The notes beneath the pieces were generated by a model. That model was not told the origin of the DNA. It saw only the letters and a program-made list of their open reading frames with translations, and did no database searches. Both the position numbers and the translations under genes were made by a program. Below are positions 19,464 to 28,485 of a stretch of DNA of 62,463 bases, piece after piece. The stretch spans positions 1 through 62,463 of the forward strand of contig CAMHMO010000007.1 of the NCBI GenBank assembly GCA_946186275.1. The letters run 5' to 3'. Position 1 is the first letter of the stretch. Every line of letters starts with the position of its first letter. The DNA comes from an uncultured Verrucomicrobiota bacterium. GTDB taxonomy: Bacteria > Verrucomicrobiota > Verrucomicrobiia > Opitutales > UBA9783.

Positions 19464-20114
19464 ATGTTTCGCCGCACGTTTAATAAAAAACAGCTCCTTC
19501 TCTACGCGATTACCGATCGCACTTGGTTGGAGGATAATTCACTGTATGAAGCGGTCGAGGAAAGTTTAAAGGGCGGCGTCACCTGCCTACAGTTGCGCGA
19601 AAAAAAACTGGATGCCGGACGTTTTTTGGAAGAAGCGCAACAGCTGAACCCCCTCTGCCGCAGGTACGGCGTGCCCTTTATTGTCAATGATAACGTCGAA
19701 ATTGCGTTAAAAAGCGATGCGGACGGTGTGCACATCGGGCAAAGCGACGGCGATATTGCCGGAACACGGGCGCGCATCGGACATGATAAAATCCTCGGCG
19801 TTTCCGCCGCAACCGTCAGAGAAGCGCTCGAAGCCGAACGCGCGGGTGCTGATTATCTCGGCGTCGGTGCCGTTTTCCCGACGAGCAGTAAAAACGATGC
19901 GGAGAACGTTTCGCTTTCGACGTTGCGGGATATTTGCAACGCCGTCTCTGTTCCCGTCGTCGCCATCGGCGGCATTACACTCGATAATGTTTCTTTACTG
20001 ACCGACAGCGGCATCTGCGGCATCGCCATCATCAGCGCAATTTATGCACAAAAGGATATTCAAACCGCCGCCAGACGATTGAGAACGGAAGCCAAAAGGT
20101 GCTTCGGAAAATAA
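19464..20114 (+). CDS. thiE: Thiamine-phosphate synthase
   Basis: 216 residues from the ATG at 19464; the frame is open to 19335 but the additional residues do not match the family. ThiE couples HMP-pyrophosphate with the thiazole phosphate to make thiamine monophosphate. Family motifs are LLYAITDRTWL, GGVTCLQLREKKLDAGRFLEEA (pyrophosphate and magnesium site), VPFIVNDNVEIALKSDADGVHIGQSDGD, ILGVSAATVREALEAERAGADYLGVGAVFPTSSK and VPVVAIGGITLDN. All key residues are in place. The gene is divergent from rpsR. thiD follows after a 573-base gap on the same strand. thiC, thiG and thiM are not in the window, so precursors may be salvaged. Confidence 0.93.
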   Translation: MFRRTFNKKQLLLYAITDRTWLEDNSLYEAVEESLKGGVTCLQLREKKLDAGRFLEEAQQLNPLCRRYGVPFIVNDNVEIALKSDADGVHIGQSDGDIAGTRARIGHDKILGVSAATVREALEAERAGADYLGVGAVFPTSSKNDAENVSLSTLRDICNAVSVPVVAIGGITLDNVSLLTDSGICGIAIISAIYAQKDIQTAARRLRTEAKRCFGK

Positions 20115-20687
20115 AAACCGCCTGCGGAAATTTAAACGAATATACTTATGAACGGATGTTACAGTATGATAGTCAGACAAAACAGATTTAAATGTGCTCC
20201 GGCAGGAATACCTGTGGAACCGTGCGGTTTAAGGGGATAGTGTAGCAGCTTAAGGGGGAAAATCTCTGCCGTCATAGATTTGGGAGTGCTTTGAACTTGG
20301 GCGATTGGCAAACGACCGTTGAGATTTGCAACACGGATATCGATATTACCATACCCTCGCGGGAATAATTCACTCGGGGTACCTTTGGGAGAATATACCC
20401 AAAAGCGGTTGTTTCTCGAAACGAATTTTTACAAACAAAGCATATACTCTTTGCGAAACGCGGATATTTCGGTACTTTTTTCGCCCGAAACCGCCTTCCG
20501 CCTCCGATGTCTTTGAAAATACCCGAAAGCACATCCGTTCTCGTAAAAAAACGAAGCTCCACGCCATTCGAATGCACATCCGACCCAATCTCCGAAAGCA
20601 GTTGCCTCTCCATTTCACGTAGGACGGCCTTTGTTCGCTCCCTCGATTTTCATACAATAATCTTTACCCTCCCCGCCTGCCCGATAT
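20115..20687. other. Gene-free region between thiE and thiD
   Basis: 573 bases without a supported gene. The first half is G-rich on the plus strand from about 20180 to 20300 and contains short hairpins such as CAGG-aata-CCTG near 20203-20214 and ACCG-tg-CGGT near 20219-20228. Around 20372-20400 the sequence GGGGTACC, TTT, GGGAGA, ATATACCC looks superficially like the 5' half of a thiamine riboswitch, but the second half is missing. Its function is unknown. Confidence 0.45.
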
Positions 20688-21500
20688 ATGTTATTTTCCG
20701 TGAAGACGGTTCTTACGATTGCCGGGAGCGATTGCAGCGGCGGAGCGGGCATCCAGGCCGATATTAAGACCATTCTTGCGAACGGAGCCTACGCGATGAG
20801 CGTTCTCACGGCGATGACGGCGCAAAATACGCTCGGCGTGACCGCCGTTCAACCGTCGACAACGCAGTTTCTCGCGCAACAGCTGGATGCGGTTTTTACG
20901 GATATTCATCCCGATGCCGTTAAAATCGGTATGGTTTTTTCTTCCGATTTGGCGCATATCATCGGCGAAAAACTGCGCAATTATCATGCAAAAAACATCG
21001 TTCTCGATCCCGTTATGGTCGCTTCGAGCGGCGCACAGTTATTACAATCGCAGGCTGTCGATGCGTTAAAGAAAGAACTCTTCCCCTTGGCGCGCGTGAT
21101 CACCCCGAACCTCCCCGAAGCCGAAGCCCTTCTCTCAAAGGAAATCCCCGACAAAGCCGCTATGGAAGCGGCGGCGAAACAACTGTCGGACACTTTCGGT
21201 TGCGCTGTTTTGCTCAAAGGCGGACACCGTTCATCCGACGCCGATGATGTGCTGTACGAACAGAGAACATTTCATTGGTTTCACGGCGAACATATTTCCA
21301 CTTCAAATACCCACGGAACAGGATGTACGCTGTCGTCCGCGATCGCCGTTTTTCTTGCAGAAGGTTGCAATCTGCCGACTGCCGTGCAACGCGCCAAGAA
21401 CTATGTAACGGGAGCATTAAAGGCGAACCTTTGTCTCGGACACGGTTGCGGACCGATCGATCACGGATGGGAAATAAAGAAGAACCTTTCAAATTCCTAA
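20688..21500 (+). CDS. thiD: Hydroxymethylpyrimidine/phosphomethylpyrimidine kinase
   Basis: 270 residues, typical length. ThiD phosphorylates HMP and then HMP-phosphate to HMP-pyrophosphate, the ThiE substrate. The ribokinase-fold signatures are VLTIAGSDCSGGAGIQADIKTI at the start, YAMSVLTAMTAQNTLGV, VKIGMVFSSD, VLDPVMVASSGAQLL, ITPNLPEAEALL, AVLLKGGHRSSDADDVL, and the anion-hole motif NTHGTGCTLSSAIAVFLAEG near the end. Everything expected for ATP and substrate binding is present. Together with thiE it indicates at least partial thiamine synthesis or pyrimidine salvage. A second start codon a few residues in would also be acceptable. Confidence 0.93.
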   Translation: MLFSVKTVLTIAGSDCSGGAGIQADIKTILANGAYAMSVLTAMTAQNTLGVTAVQPSTTQFLAQQLDAVFTDIHPDAVKIGMVFSSDLAHIIGEKLRNYHAKNIVLDPVMVASSGAQLLQSQAVDALKKELFPLARVITPNLPEAEALLSKEIPDKAAMEAAAKQLSDTFGCAVLLKGGHRSSDADDVLYEQRTFHWFHGEHISTSNTHGTGCTLSSAIAVFLAEGCNLPTAVQRAKNYVTGALKANLCLGHGCGPIDHGWEIKKNLSNS

Positions 21501-21654
21501 AACGCAACATCACGATGGCATGCTTCGAAAAAAGCATTCCTTCGGGTGAAAATCGGGAAAATGAACCTTTGAACATTTTGCCGCATCCCGGGTTTCGCCT
21601 CCCCGCAATCATCATTGACATTCCCTTCCGCATTCGTTTCCCTGGAAGCGGTCT

Positions 21655-22899
21655 ATGAAGAGTGATTTGTTGCCCGTTTTGGAGTACATGGAGCACGAAA
21701 AGGGCATTGCGCGCGCGGACATGATTGCTCTGATTGCCGAAGCTGTCAGCAGTGCCGCCAAAAAAAGTGCGGATTGCCGACAAACGGTGCGCGTGGAGAT
21801 TGACCCGAAGACAGGTGAGTTGAAAGCGTGGGCGCAATTTAAAGTGGTTGATTCGGTGACCGATCCCGACGGCGAAATTCATATTACGAAGGCGCGGCAA
21901 CAAAATCCCGAAATCAACCCGGGTGAAATCTTCGAACAGCCGATCGATCCGTCCGTTTTGGGGCGTATTGCCGCCAAGACCGCGCAACAGCTGATCATGC
22001 AGCAGGTGCGCTTTCACGAAAAACAGCACATTTACGAACAATTTCGCAATCGCATCGGCAGTATTCTTTCGGGCGTCGTTCGGTTTCAGGAGCGTGGCAA
22101 CACCACGATCGACTTCGGCAAGGCGGAAGGGACGCTGTTTCGCAACGAAGCGATTTGGAGCGAACATTTCAACCCCGGCGACCGTATCACTTGTTTATTG
22201 CAGGGCATTAAGGAAACGCCGCGCGGTCCCGAGCTGATGCTGACGCGGGCACATCCCGATTTCATTAAGGCGCTGATGACGTGCGAAATTGCGGAGTTGG
22301 CGGACGGTTTGATTGAGATTAAGGCGATTGCGCGCGATCCAGGATTTCGAACGAAGCTTTGCGTCGATACGCACGATTCGCGCATCGATCCGGTTGGCGC
22401 CTGCATCGGTTCGCACGGTTCCCGTATTAAAGGCGTTCTAAAGGATTTGGGGCAGGAAAAGGTTGATGTGGTGCGCTATTCCGAAGATATCCGAACGTTA
22501 GTTTTGGAGGTGGTACGTCCGGCAATTCCGCAGTCGTTGCACATCGACGAAGTCAATCGCGTTGTTTCCTTCAGCCTGGAGGAAAAAGATTTCGCAATTT
22601 TTGTCGGCAAAAGCGGTCGCAATTTACGATTGGCGTCGCGTCTCATCGGCTACGAAATCCAAGTTGAGCACCTGCAGCGCGTCGGTTTGAACTTTGAAGA
22701 TAAAAAGGCGCAGGCAATTCAAGTGCTGTTGCAATTGCCGAACGTTTCGGAAACCGTTGCCGAACATCTGGTGGAGACGGGCATTACGGATTTGGAAGCG
22801 CTTTCTGAAGCATCCGAAGAGGATTTGACCGCCGTCGGTCTGACGTCGGAAGAAGCCTGGGCGGTTCTTACAGCGGCGAAGGAGAAAGCCGCATCCTAA
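21655..22899 (+). CDS. nusA: Transcription termination/antitermination factor NusA
   Basis: 414 residues. NusA binds RNA polymerase and nascent RNA and modulates pausing, termination and antitermination. The N-terminal polymerase-binding domain is followed by an S1 domain near 135-200 (GSILSGVVRFQERGNTTIDFG), then PELMLTRAHPDFIKALM. The KH1 domain has ADGLIEIKAIARDPGFRTKLCV and RIDPVGACIGSHGSRIKGVLKDLGQEKVDVVRYSED. The KH2 domain contains AIFVGKSGRNLRLASRLIGYEIQV. A short helix-hairpin-helix-like tail (LVETGITDLEALSEASEEDLTAVGL) ends the protein. rimP, the usual upstream partner, is missing. infB follows after 6 bases and rbfA overlaps infB, so nusA-infB-rbfA form one operon. Confidence 0.95.
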   Translation: MKSDLLPVLEYMEHEKGIARADMIALIAEAVSSAAKKSADCRQTVRVEIDPKTGELKAWAQFKVVDSVTDPDGEIHITKARQQNPEINPGEIFEQPIDPSVLGRIAAKTAQQLIMQQVRFHEKQHIYEQFRNRIGSILSGVVRFQERGNTTIDFGKAEGTLFRNEAIWSEHFNPGDRITCLLQGIKETPRGPELMLTRAHPDFIKALMTCEIAELADGLIEIKAIARDPGFRTKLCVDTHDSRIDPVGACIGSHGSRIKGVLKDLGQEKVDVVRYSEDIRTLVLEVVRPAIPQSLHIDEVNRVVSFSLEEKDFAIFVGKSGRNLRLASRLIGYEIQVEHLQRVGLNFEDKKAQAIQVLLQLPNVSETVAEHLVETGITDLEALSEASEEDLTAVGLTSEEAWAVLTAAKEKAAS

Positions 22900-22905
22900 A
22901 AAACG

Positions 22906-25365
22906 ATGAACGAACAGAAGATCAGACTTTACATGGCGGCGCGCCGATTGGGCGTGTCAAATGAAGTTTTGATCGAAAAACTGCGTGCCGGCGGAATGTC
23001 CGTCAGAGGCGCCACCGACCTTGTTTCGGATCGCGAAGTGTCCGCGATACTAGAAAAGGTTCGTTCAAACGACACCCCGTCCTCCCCGACAGCAGAACAG
23101 ACCGCTTCGAGCGTACGTCTTCCGACACCGCGCGCTCCGCTTCGTTCGCCGCAGGTCGGATTACCGCGATCGCCGTTGTCAAGCGCACCGAAACCGCCCT
23201 TGACGATAATTCCGAAGGTTCAGATACCATCGAAACCGCCTTTGTCGCCCGTTTCGGGTTTCGGTTCTCAAAGGTCGTTAAAAAACACTCCGTCGCTGAC
23301 GGCACCGAAGCCTCCGCCTTTACTCTTTAAACCAAAACCGTCGGTCGCGCCGGAGTTAAACCCGTTCGCGTCCTCGGGAGCGGGAATGTTTGCGCCGAAG
23401 CCGAATGCGTTCGGTGCGAAGCCGAATGTTCCGCCGACGTCGTTCGTATCTTCGGCAACGGTCAAACCTTCGTTGTCCGCGCCGAAACCGCCGCCGTTGC
23501 CGAATTTTTCGAAACCCAAACCCCTGACGGCACCGCCCGTTCCGACGGATTTATTTCGGCGACCGAAGGTCGAAGAGGAGCCGTCGGAGCCGATTAAGAA
23601 AAAAACGCTTTCGGTTAAGCCGCCGCTGGTGTTGCGCGAGCTGGCGATGTTGCTGGACGTAAAGCCGTTCCGTTTGATTTCCGAGCTGATGCAACAAGGC
23701 ATTTTCGCCTCCATCAATCAGGTGATGGACGAAACCGTCGCCCAAAAGCTGGCGGCAAAGTACGGCGCGGAACTGATTTTCAAACGCCGCACGCAGGACA
23801 ACAGCACCCAAAAGCCGAAGGAAGCGCCGAAAATCGACGAATCGAAGTTGCTGGAACCGCGCCCGCCGATTGTGTGCATTCTCGGGCACGTGGATCACGG
23901 CAAAACGACACTTTTGGACACTATCCGCAAAGCGCATGTGGCGGCAAAGGAAGCGGGGGGCATTACGCAACACGTCGGTGCCTATCAGGTAGAGGCGAAC
24001 GGCAAAAAGATTACCTTTCTGGATACACCGGGGCATGCCGCTTTCTCGAAAATCCGACAACGCGGCGCGACGGTGACCGATATTGCGGTGTTGGTGGTGG
24101 CAGCGGACGACGGTTTCATGCCGCAGACGGAGGAAGCGCTGCGGTTCGCACAAAAGGAAAACGTTCCCGTGGTGGTGGCGATCAACAAAATCGATGCCAA
24201 AGGTGCCGATTTGGATCGCGTCAAACAGCAGATGCAGAAGCACGGCATCATGTCGGAAGACTGGGGCGGTCAAACGCTCTGCGTCGGCATTTCCGCTCTG
24301 AAAGGCACCAACGTCGATCAACTGTTAGAGTTGATTTTATTGCAAGCGGAAATGATGGATTTGAAAGCCAATCCGCAGGGCGCGGCGGAAGGTGTCGTCA
24401 TCGAATCCCGCATCGAAGCAGGGCGTGGTGCGACGGCAACCGTGATTGTCAATAAAGGAACCTTGCGTTCCGGCGATGCATTGGTGTGCGGCGGTTGTGT
24501 CTGCAAAGCCCGCGCATTGCTGGACGAGAACGACAAAACGCTCAAAGAGGCGCGACCCTCAACCCCCGTGCAGGTACTCGGTTGGTCGGATGCGCCGACG
24601 GCGGGCGCAACGTTTCATGCCGCCAAAAACGAAAAGGAAGCGCGGCGGGAAGCGGAAGAAACGGCGCGTTCCGAACAAGCCTCCGAAACGGGCGATGCAC
24701 GGAAAATCCAAAACATCGACGATCTGATGGCGGCACTGGACGCCAAAGAACAGAAAGTCTTGCGCGTCATTATCCGCGGCGACGTTCACGGCAGTGTCGA
24801 AGCATTGGTTGATTGTTTATCGGCAATCCAGAGCAAAAAGGTAGATTTGACGATTGTGGATGCCGGCGTCGGACAGATTACACTTAACGACATTCATCTG
24901 GCACACGCTTCCAAAGCGGTTATTGTCGGCTTTAACACAAGGCTCGAAAACGGTGCGCAGGCGGCGGCAAAGCACGACGGCGTACGCATTTTACAGCACA
25001 ACATTATTTACGAACTGATCGATGAGGTCAAAAACGCCATGCGCGAACTGCTCGATCCCGAGTGGTCGGAGAATAAACTCGGTTCGGCGGAAGTTCGCCA
25101 ACTGTTCACGGTGGCAAAGCGATCGATTGCCGGTTGCATGACGGTTGCCGGGAAGATGGTGCACGGCGCAATGGCGCGGTTGGTTCGTAAGGGGCAAGTG
25201 TTGGCGGATACGAAAATCATTACCCTGAAACGCTTCAAGGACGATGTGAACGAAGTCAAATCGGGGTATGAATGCGGCATTGAACTCGGCAACCCGTCGG
25301 AATCCTTGTGTGCGGGCGATGTCATCGAGTGCTACGAAAAGGTTTCGAAGTTACCTGACTTATGA
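22906..25365 (+). CDS. infB: Translation initiation factor IF-2
   Basis: 819 residues. IF-2 is the GTPase that places fMet-tRNA on the 30S subunit and promotes subunit joining. The N-terminal IF2_N domain (IRLYMAARRLGVSNEVLIEKL) is followed by about 170 residues of Pro/Lys/Ser-rich low-complexity linker (APKPPP and FGAKPN repeats) and a second IF2_N-like segment near 237-285. The G domain has G1 GHVDHGKTT near 326, the switch AGGITQHVGAYQV, G3 DTPGHAAF near 373 and G4 NKID near 427. The G3-adjacent segment reads SKIRQRGA where most have TxMRARGA. The beta-barrel and fMet-binding C-terminal domains are complete. It overlaps rbfA by 4 bases. Confidence 0.96.
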   Translation: MNEQKIRLYMAARRLGVSNEVLIEKLRAGGMSVRGATDLVSDREVSAILEKVRSNDTPSSPTAEQTASSVRLPTPRAPLRSPQVGLPRSPLSSAPKPPLTIIPKVQIPSKPPLSPVSGFGSQRSLKNTPSLTAPKPPPLLFKPKPSVAPELNPFASSGAGMFAPKPNAFGAKPNVPPTSFVSSATVKPSLSAPKPPPLPNFSKPKPLTAPPVPTDLFRRPKVEEEPSEPIKKKTLSVKPPLVLRELAMLLDVKPFRLISELMQQGIFASINQVMDETVAQKLAAKYGAELIFKRRTQDNSTQKPKEAPKIDESKLLEPRPPIVCILGHVDHGKTTLLDTIRKAHVAAKEAGGITQHVGAYQVEANGKKITFLDTPGHAAFSKIRQRGATVTDIAVLVVAADDGFMPQTEEALRFAQKENVPVVVAINKIDAKGADLDRVKQQMQKHGIMSEDWGGQTLCVGISALKGTNVDQLLELILLQAEMMDLKANPQGAAEGVVIESRIEAGRGATATVIVNKGTLRSGDALVCGGCVCKARALLDENDKTLKEARPSTPVQVLGWSDAPTAGATFHAAKNEKEARREAEETARSEQASETGDARKIQNIDDLMAALDAKEQKVLRVIIRGDVHGSVEALVDCLSAIQSKKVDLTIVDAGVGQITLNDIHLAHASKAVIVGFNTRLENGAQAAAKHDGVRILQHNIIYELIDEVKNAMRELLDPEWSENKLGSAEVRQLFTVAKRSIAGCMTVAGKMVHGAMARLVRKGQVLADTKIITLKRFKDDVNEVKSGYECGIELGNPSESLCAGDVIECYEKVSKLPDL

Positions 25366-25727
25366 AATCCTTTCGGCTCATCCGCATCAACGAACTGTTA
25401 AAACGCGCCATCAGCGACTATTTGCGAAAGCATTACACCGCGGAAGCGGTCAGCATCACGATCACGCAAGTCAAAACCGTTGATGATTTAAAAAAGGCGG
25501 ACGTCTATTTCTCGGTATTTCGCCCGGAAGATCGTACCTCCGCCTTCCAATTTTTAAAAAAAGAACGCAATGCCATTCAATTCGGCATCAGTAGAGAGGT
25601 ACGCTTAAAATACACTCCGCAACTGTTCTTCGTTTGGGATGCGCTGTTGGAGAAAACGCATCAGACGTGGAAGGTTTTGAGAGAGGTGGAGGAAAACACA
25701 GGAAAGCTTCAAAACGGAGATTGTTGA
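25362..25727 (+). CDS. rbfA: Ribosome-binding factor A
   Basis: 121 residues. RbfA binds the 30S subunit during late 16S rRNA 5'-end maturation. The KH-type fold is recognisable: RINELLKRAISDYLRKHY at the start, VSITITQVKTVDDLKKADVYFSVF (usual VT...V.vs.DL..A.vyvs), FQFLKKERNAIQFGISREVRLKYTPQLFFVWD (usual LR..L...l.lR..PeL.F..D). The ATG lies in the overlap ATGA with the infB stop, indicating translational coupling. It closes the nusA operon; no truB or rpsO follows, in contrast with many bacteria. Confidence 0.9.
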   Translation: MKSFRLIRINELLKRAISDYLRKHYTAEAVSITITQVKTVDDLKKADVYFSVFRPEDRTSAFQFLKKERNAIQFGISREVRLKYTPQLFFVWDALLEKTHQTWKVLREVEENTGKLQNGDC

Positions 25728-26006
25728 AACGATCGATTATTTTGAAGGCTGTTTCCGTACGTTTTTTGGTGTAAAGATTCTCACGAAAGTATTTTGAATC
25801 TTCGCTATCTAAAAAGAGGCATTAGGGGTGTATCGTTTTGTGATTTTAAGCTATATATCCGTACACAAGCACTATATATGCCCATAAACATTGCTGATAT
25901 CCATTCCTTTCCTTAAACTCCGTAAGATACTTTTTCTACTTCTCTCATACAACTCGTTTTTTGCCTTCCACTTCAAAACCAATTATAATTTTTCTGTATC
26001 CTTCTT

Positions 26007-28400
26007 ATGCCTCCAACCCCGTTCTCCGAAAAACAACCCTTCTCATCTTCCCCCTTCACCCCCTCCGATCTCCATCTCTTCACTCAAGGCACTCACGATC
26101 GCATATATGAAAAACTCGGGGCGCATGTAATGCGGTGCGGATACACAAACGGTTATTACTTCGCTGTTTGGGCACCGAATGCGCAATGTGTATCGGTGGT
26201 CGGTTCCTTCAACGGTTGGGATGATGCGGCTCACCCGATGGAACGCATCGGTTCGTCGGGGATTTGGGAAACGTTTATCGCCAACATCGAAGCAGGGGAA
26301 GCCTATAAATATGCCCTTATCGATTGCAACGGACAACGGCGACTGAAAGCGGATCCGTATGCTCGTTGGGGGGAATATGACAAAGGGCACGCGTCCATTC
26401 TCTGCGCGCCGTTGTCGGATTACGGTTGGCGCGACGGCGATTGGATGACGAAGCGGATAGAAAAAAATTCGTACGAACAGCCGCTGTCGATTTACGAAGT
26501 GCATGCGGATTCTTGGAAACGTAATGCCGACAACAAACCGCTTACCTATCGCGAACTGGCACATGAACTTGTTGCGTACTTAAAGCAGACGAGGTTCACG
26601 CATGTGGAATTCATGCCGATTAGTGAACATCCGCTGACCGCTTCCTGGGGATATCAGGTCACGGGATTTTTTGCGCCGACATCGCGCTACGGAACACCGC
26701 AGGATTTTCAGTATTTGGTCGATACGCTGCATCAAAACAATATCGGCGTTATTCTTGATTGGGTTCCGGGGCATTTTCCGAAGGACGATTGGGGGTTGGC
26801 GCGCTTTGACGGAACGGCTCTCTACGAACATCGCGATCCGCGGCAGGGCGAACAACCGGATTGGGGAACGTACATTTTTAATTTCGGTCGCAACGAAGTG
26901 CGCAATTTTCTCATCAACAGCGCACTGTTTTGGGCGGATAAATATCATGTCGACGGGTTGCGCGTCGATGCGGTTTCGTCCATGCTGTATTTGAATTTTT
27001 CGCGCAAAGACGGGGAATGGCTCCCCAACCGTTACGGCGGAAAAGAAAATCTCGAAGCCGTCGATTTCCTGCGTACCGTCAACGACTGCCTGCATCAACG
27101 CTTCCCGGGGTTCATTACGATTGCCGAAGAATCCTCTTCCTTCGGGCGCGTTTCGCAACCGACCGCCATCGGCGGGCTCGGGTTCGACTTTAAATGGAAC
27201 ATGGGGTGGATGCACGACACGCTTTCCTACCTCAAACGCGATCCGATCTCCCGCCGTTATCACCACAACCAAATGACCTTTGCGATGCTCTATCAATACT
27301 CCGAGCATTTCATGAACGCCTTTTCACACGACGAAGTCGTCTACGGGAAGTGTTCTTTGTTGCGCAACATGGGCTCTTGTTATGCGTCCGACAAATTCGC
27401 GACCCTGCGCGCACTGTACGGCTTCATGTGGGGGTGGCCGGGGAAGAAACTGCTGTTCATGGGCGATGAATTCGCGCAATGGGACGAATGGGATTTTCAT
27501 AAGGAATTGGATTGGTTTTTGTTGCAACACCCCGAACATGCCGGCGTGCAGAAGTTAATTTCGGATTTAAACCGCCTCTATCGGTCGCACCCGGTGTGGT
27601 ATCAATCGGATATGGAGCCCGGCGGTTTTTTCTGGATCAATCCCGATGATGCCGATAACAGCGTTTTTTCGTTCGTTCGCAAGGATCGCCGTCAGCGCAC
27701 CGAACTGGATAAACTTTCGGAAGCTCTGCAACCGCCGCAACCGTTCCGACCCGATGAACGCCTGCGGGATGTTTGCCGCGCATTGGGGGAAAGTGCGGAC
27801 GAAATCGGAACCGATGCTTTAACTGCCGACAGTTCGGATGCAACCGCCGCGATGGACGACGTCGAAACCAAAACCAACGCCACTGGCAAACAACATACAA
27901 TTTCCGAACCGACTGCCTCTTTCAGCAATGATCGTGCTTCGGAATGTAACGACTTTTCGACCGCGCCGACGGGCGATACAAAAAATTCAATCGGCGCCGA
28001 AAATACCCGCGACATAACGTGCGGAATATCCGCATCTGACGACAATACCTGTATTTGTTCGGATAAAGACACAACCGATGTCGAAAATATCTCTCCGACG
28101 GATATTCAATTCAATCATTCCGCCGATACAACGTCCGACACCGAACCGTTCGGCGAACCGCTGCTGTTTATTTCCAACTTTACGCCCGTCGAACGTTCTC
28201 ATTACAAATGCGGCGTTCCGTTAAGCGGTATGTGGCGCGAAATTTTTAACTCCGATGCGGGTATTTACGGCGGTCAAAATCGCGGCAACCTCGGCGGTGT
28301 TAAAGCACTGCCGGAACCGCACGACAATCAACCGTACACGTTGGATTTATGCCTGCCGCCGCTGTCGACGCTGATTTTGGAACATGTATCCGATGCGTAA
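26007..28400 (+). CDS. glgB: 1,4-alpha-glucan branching enzyme with C-terminal low-complexity insertion
   Basis: 797 residues; usual GlgB proteins have 620-730. It makes alpha-1,6 branches in glycogen. The CBM48 domain is seen at 40-130 (YYFAVWAPNAQCVSVVGSFNGWDD). The GH13 catalytic barrel holds HVEFMPISEHPLTASWGYQVTGFFAPTSRYG, VDGLRVDAVSSMLY with the nucleophile near 320, IAEESSS with the acid/base near 374 and FSHDEV near 440. The final beta domain is interrupted: after SVFSFVRKDRR near 560, about 148 residues of Ser/Thr/Asp/Asn-rich sequence with no structure precede LLFISNFTPVERSHYKCGVP near 712. The insertion keeps the frame and all catalytic parts, so the enzyme is probably active. Confidence 0.95.
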   Translation: MPPTPFSEKQPFSSSPFTPSDLHLFTQGTHDRIYEKLGAHVMRCGYTNGYYFAVWAPNAQCVSVVGSFNGWDDAAHPMERIGSSGIWETFIANIEAGEAYKYALIDCNGQRRLKADPYARWGEYDKGHASILCAPLSDYGWRDGDWMTKRIEKNSYEQPLSIYEVHADSWKRNADNKPLTYRELAHELVAYLKQTRFTHVEFMPISEHPLTASWGYQVTGFFAPTSRYGTPQDFQYLVDTLHQNNIGVILDWVPGHFPKDDWGLARFDGTALYEHRDPRQGEQPDWGTYIFNFGRNEVRNFLINSALFWADKYHVDGLRVDAVSSMLYLNFSRKDGEWLPNRYGGKENLEAVDFLRTVNDCLHQRFPGFITIAEESSSFGRVSQPTAIGGLGFDFKWNMGWMHDTLSYLKRDPISRRYHHNQMTFAMLYQYSEHFMNAFSHDEVVYGKCSLLRNMGSCYASDKFATLRALYGFMWGWPGKKLLFMGDEFAQWDEWDFHKELDWFLLQHPEHAGVQKLISDLNRLYRSHPVWYQSDMEPGGFFWINPDDADNSVFSFVRKDRRQRTELDKLSEALQPPQPFRPDERLRDVCRALGESADEIGTDALTADSSDATAAMDDVETKTNATGKQHTISEPTASFSNDRASECNDFSTAPTGDTKNSIGAENTRDITCGISASDDNTCICSDKDTTDVENISPTDIQFNHSADTTSDTEPFGEPLLFISNFTPVERSHYKCGVPLSGMWREIFNSDAGIYGGQNRGNLGGVKALPEPHDNQPYTLDLCLPPLSTLILEHVSDA

Positions 28401-28418
28401 CGGAAGGATTGCCGTTAC
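28397..28418. terminator. Hairpin overlapping the glgB stop codon
   Basis: GTAACGG (28397-28403) pairs perfectly with CCGTTAC (28412-28418) around an 8-base loop; the TAA stop lies inside the stem. No T-run follows on either strand, so termination is doubtful. Confidence 0.3.
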
Positions 28419-28485
28419 ACAAAAGCTTCAAAAACCAAGGTCTTCCCGTTATTCATCGATCGCGAAAGCGATGACACTGGCTTTG

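Noticed and set aside
20372-20400. Thiamine (TPP) riboswitch upstream of thiD
   Set aside because: GGGGTACC-TTT-GGGAGA-ATATACCC resembles the first half, but the conserved CTGAGA is altered and the pyrophosphate-binding half (CCTGATCTGG ... CCAG) is absent.
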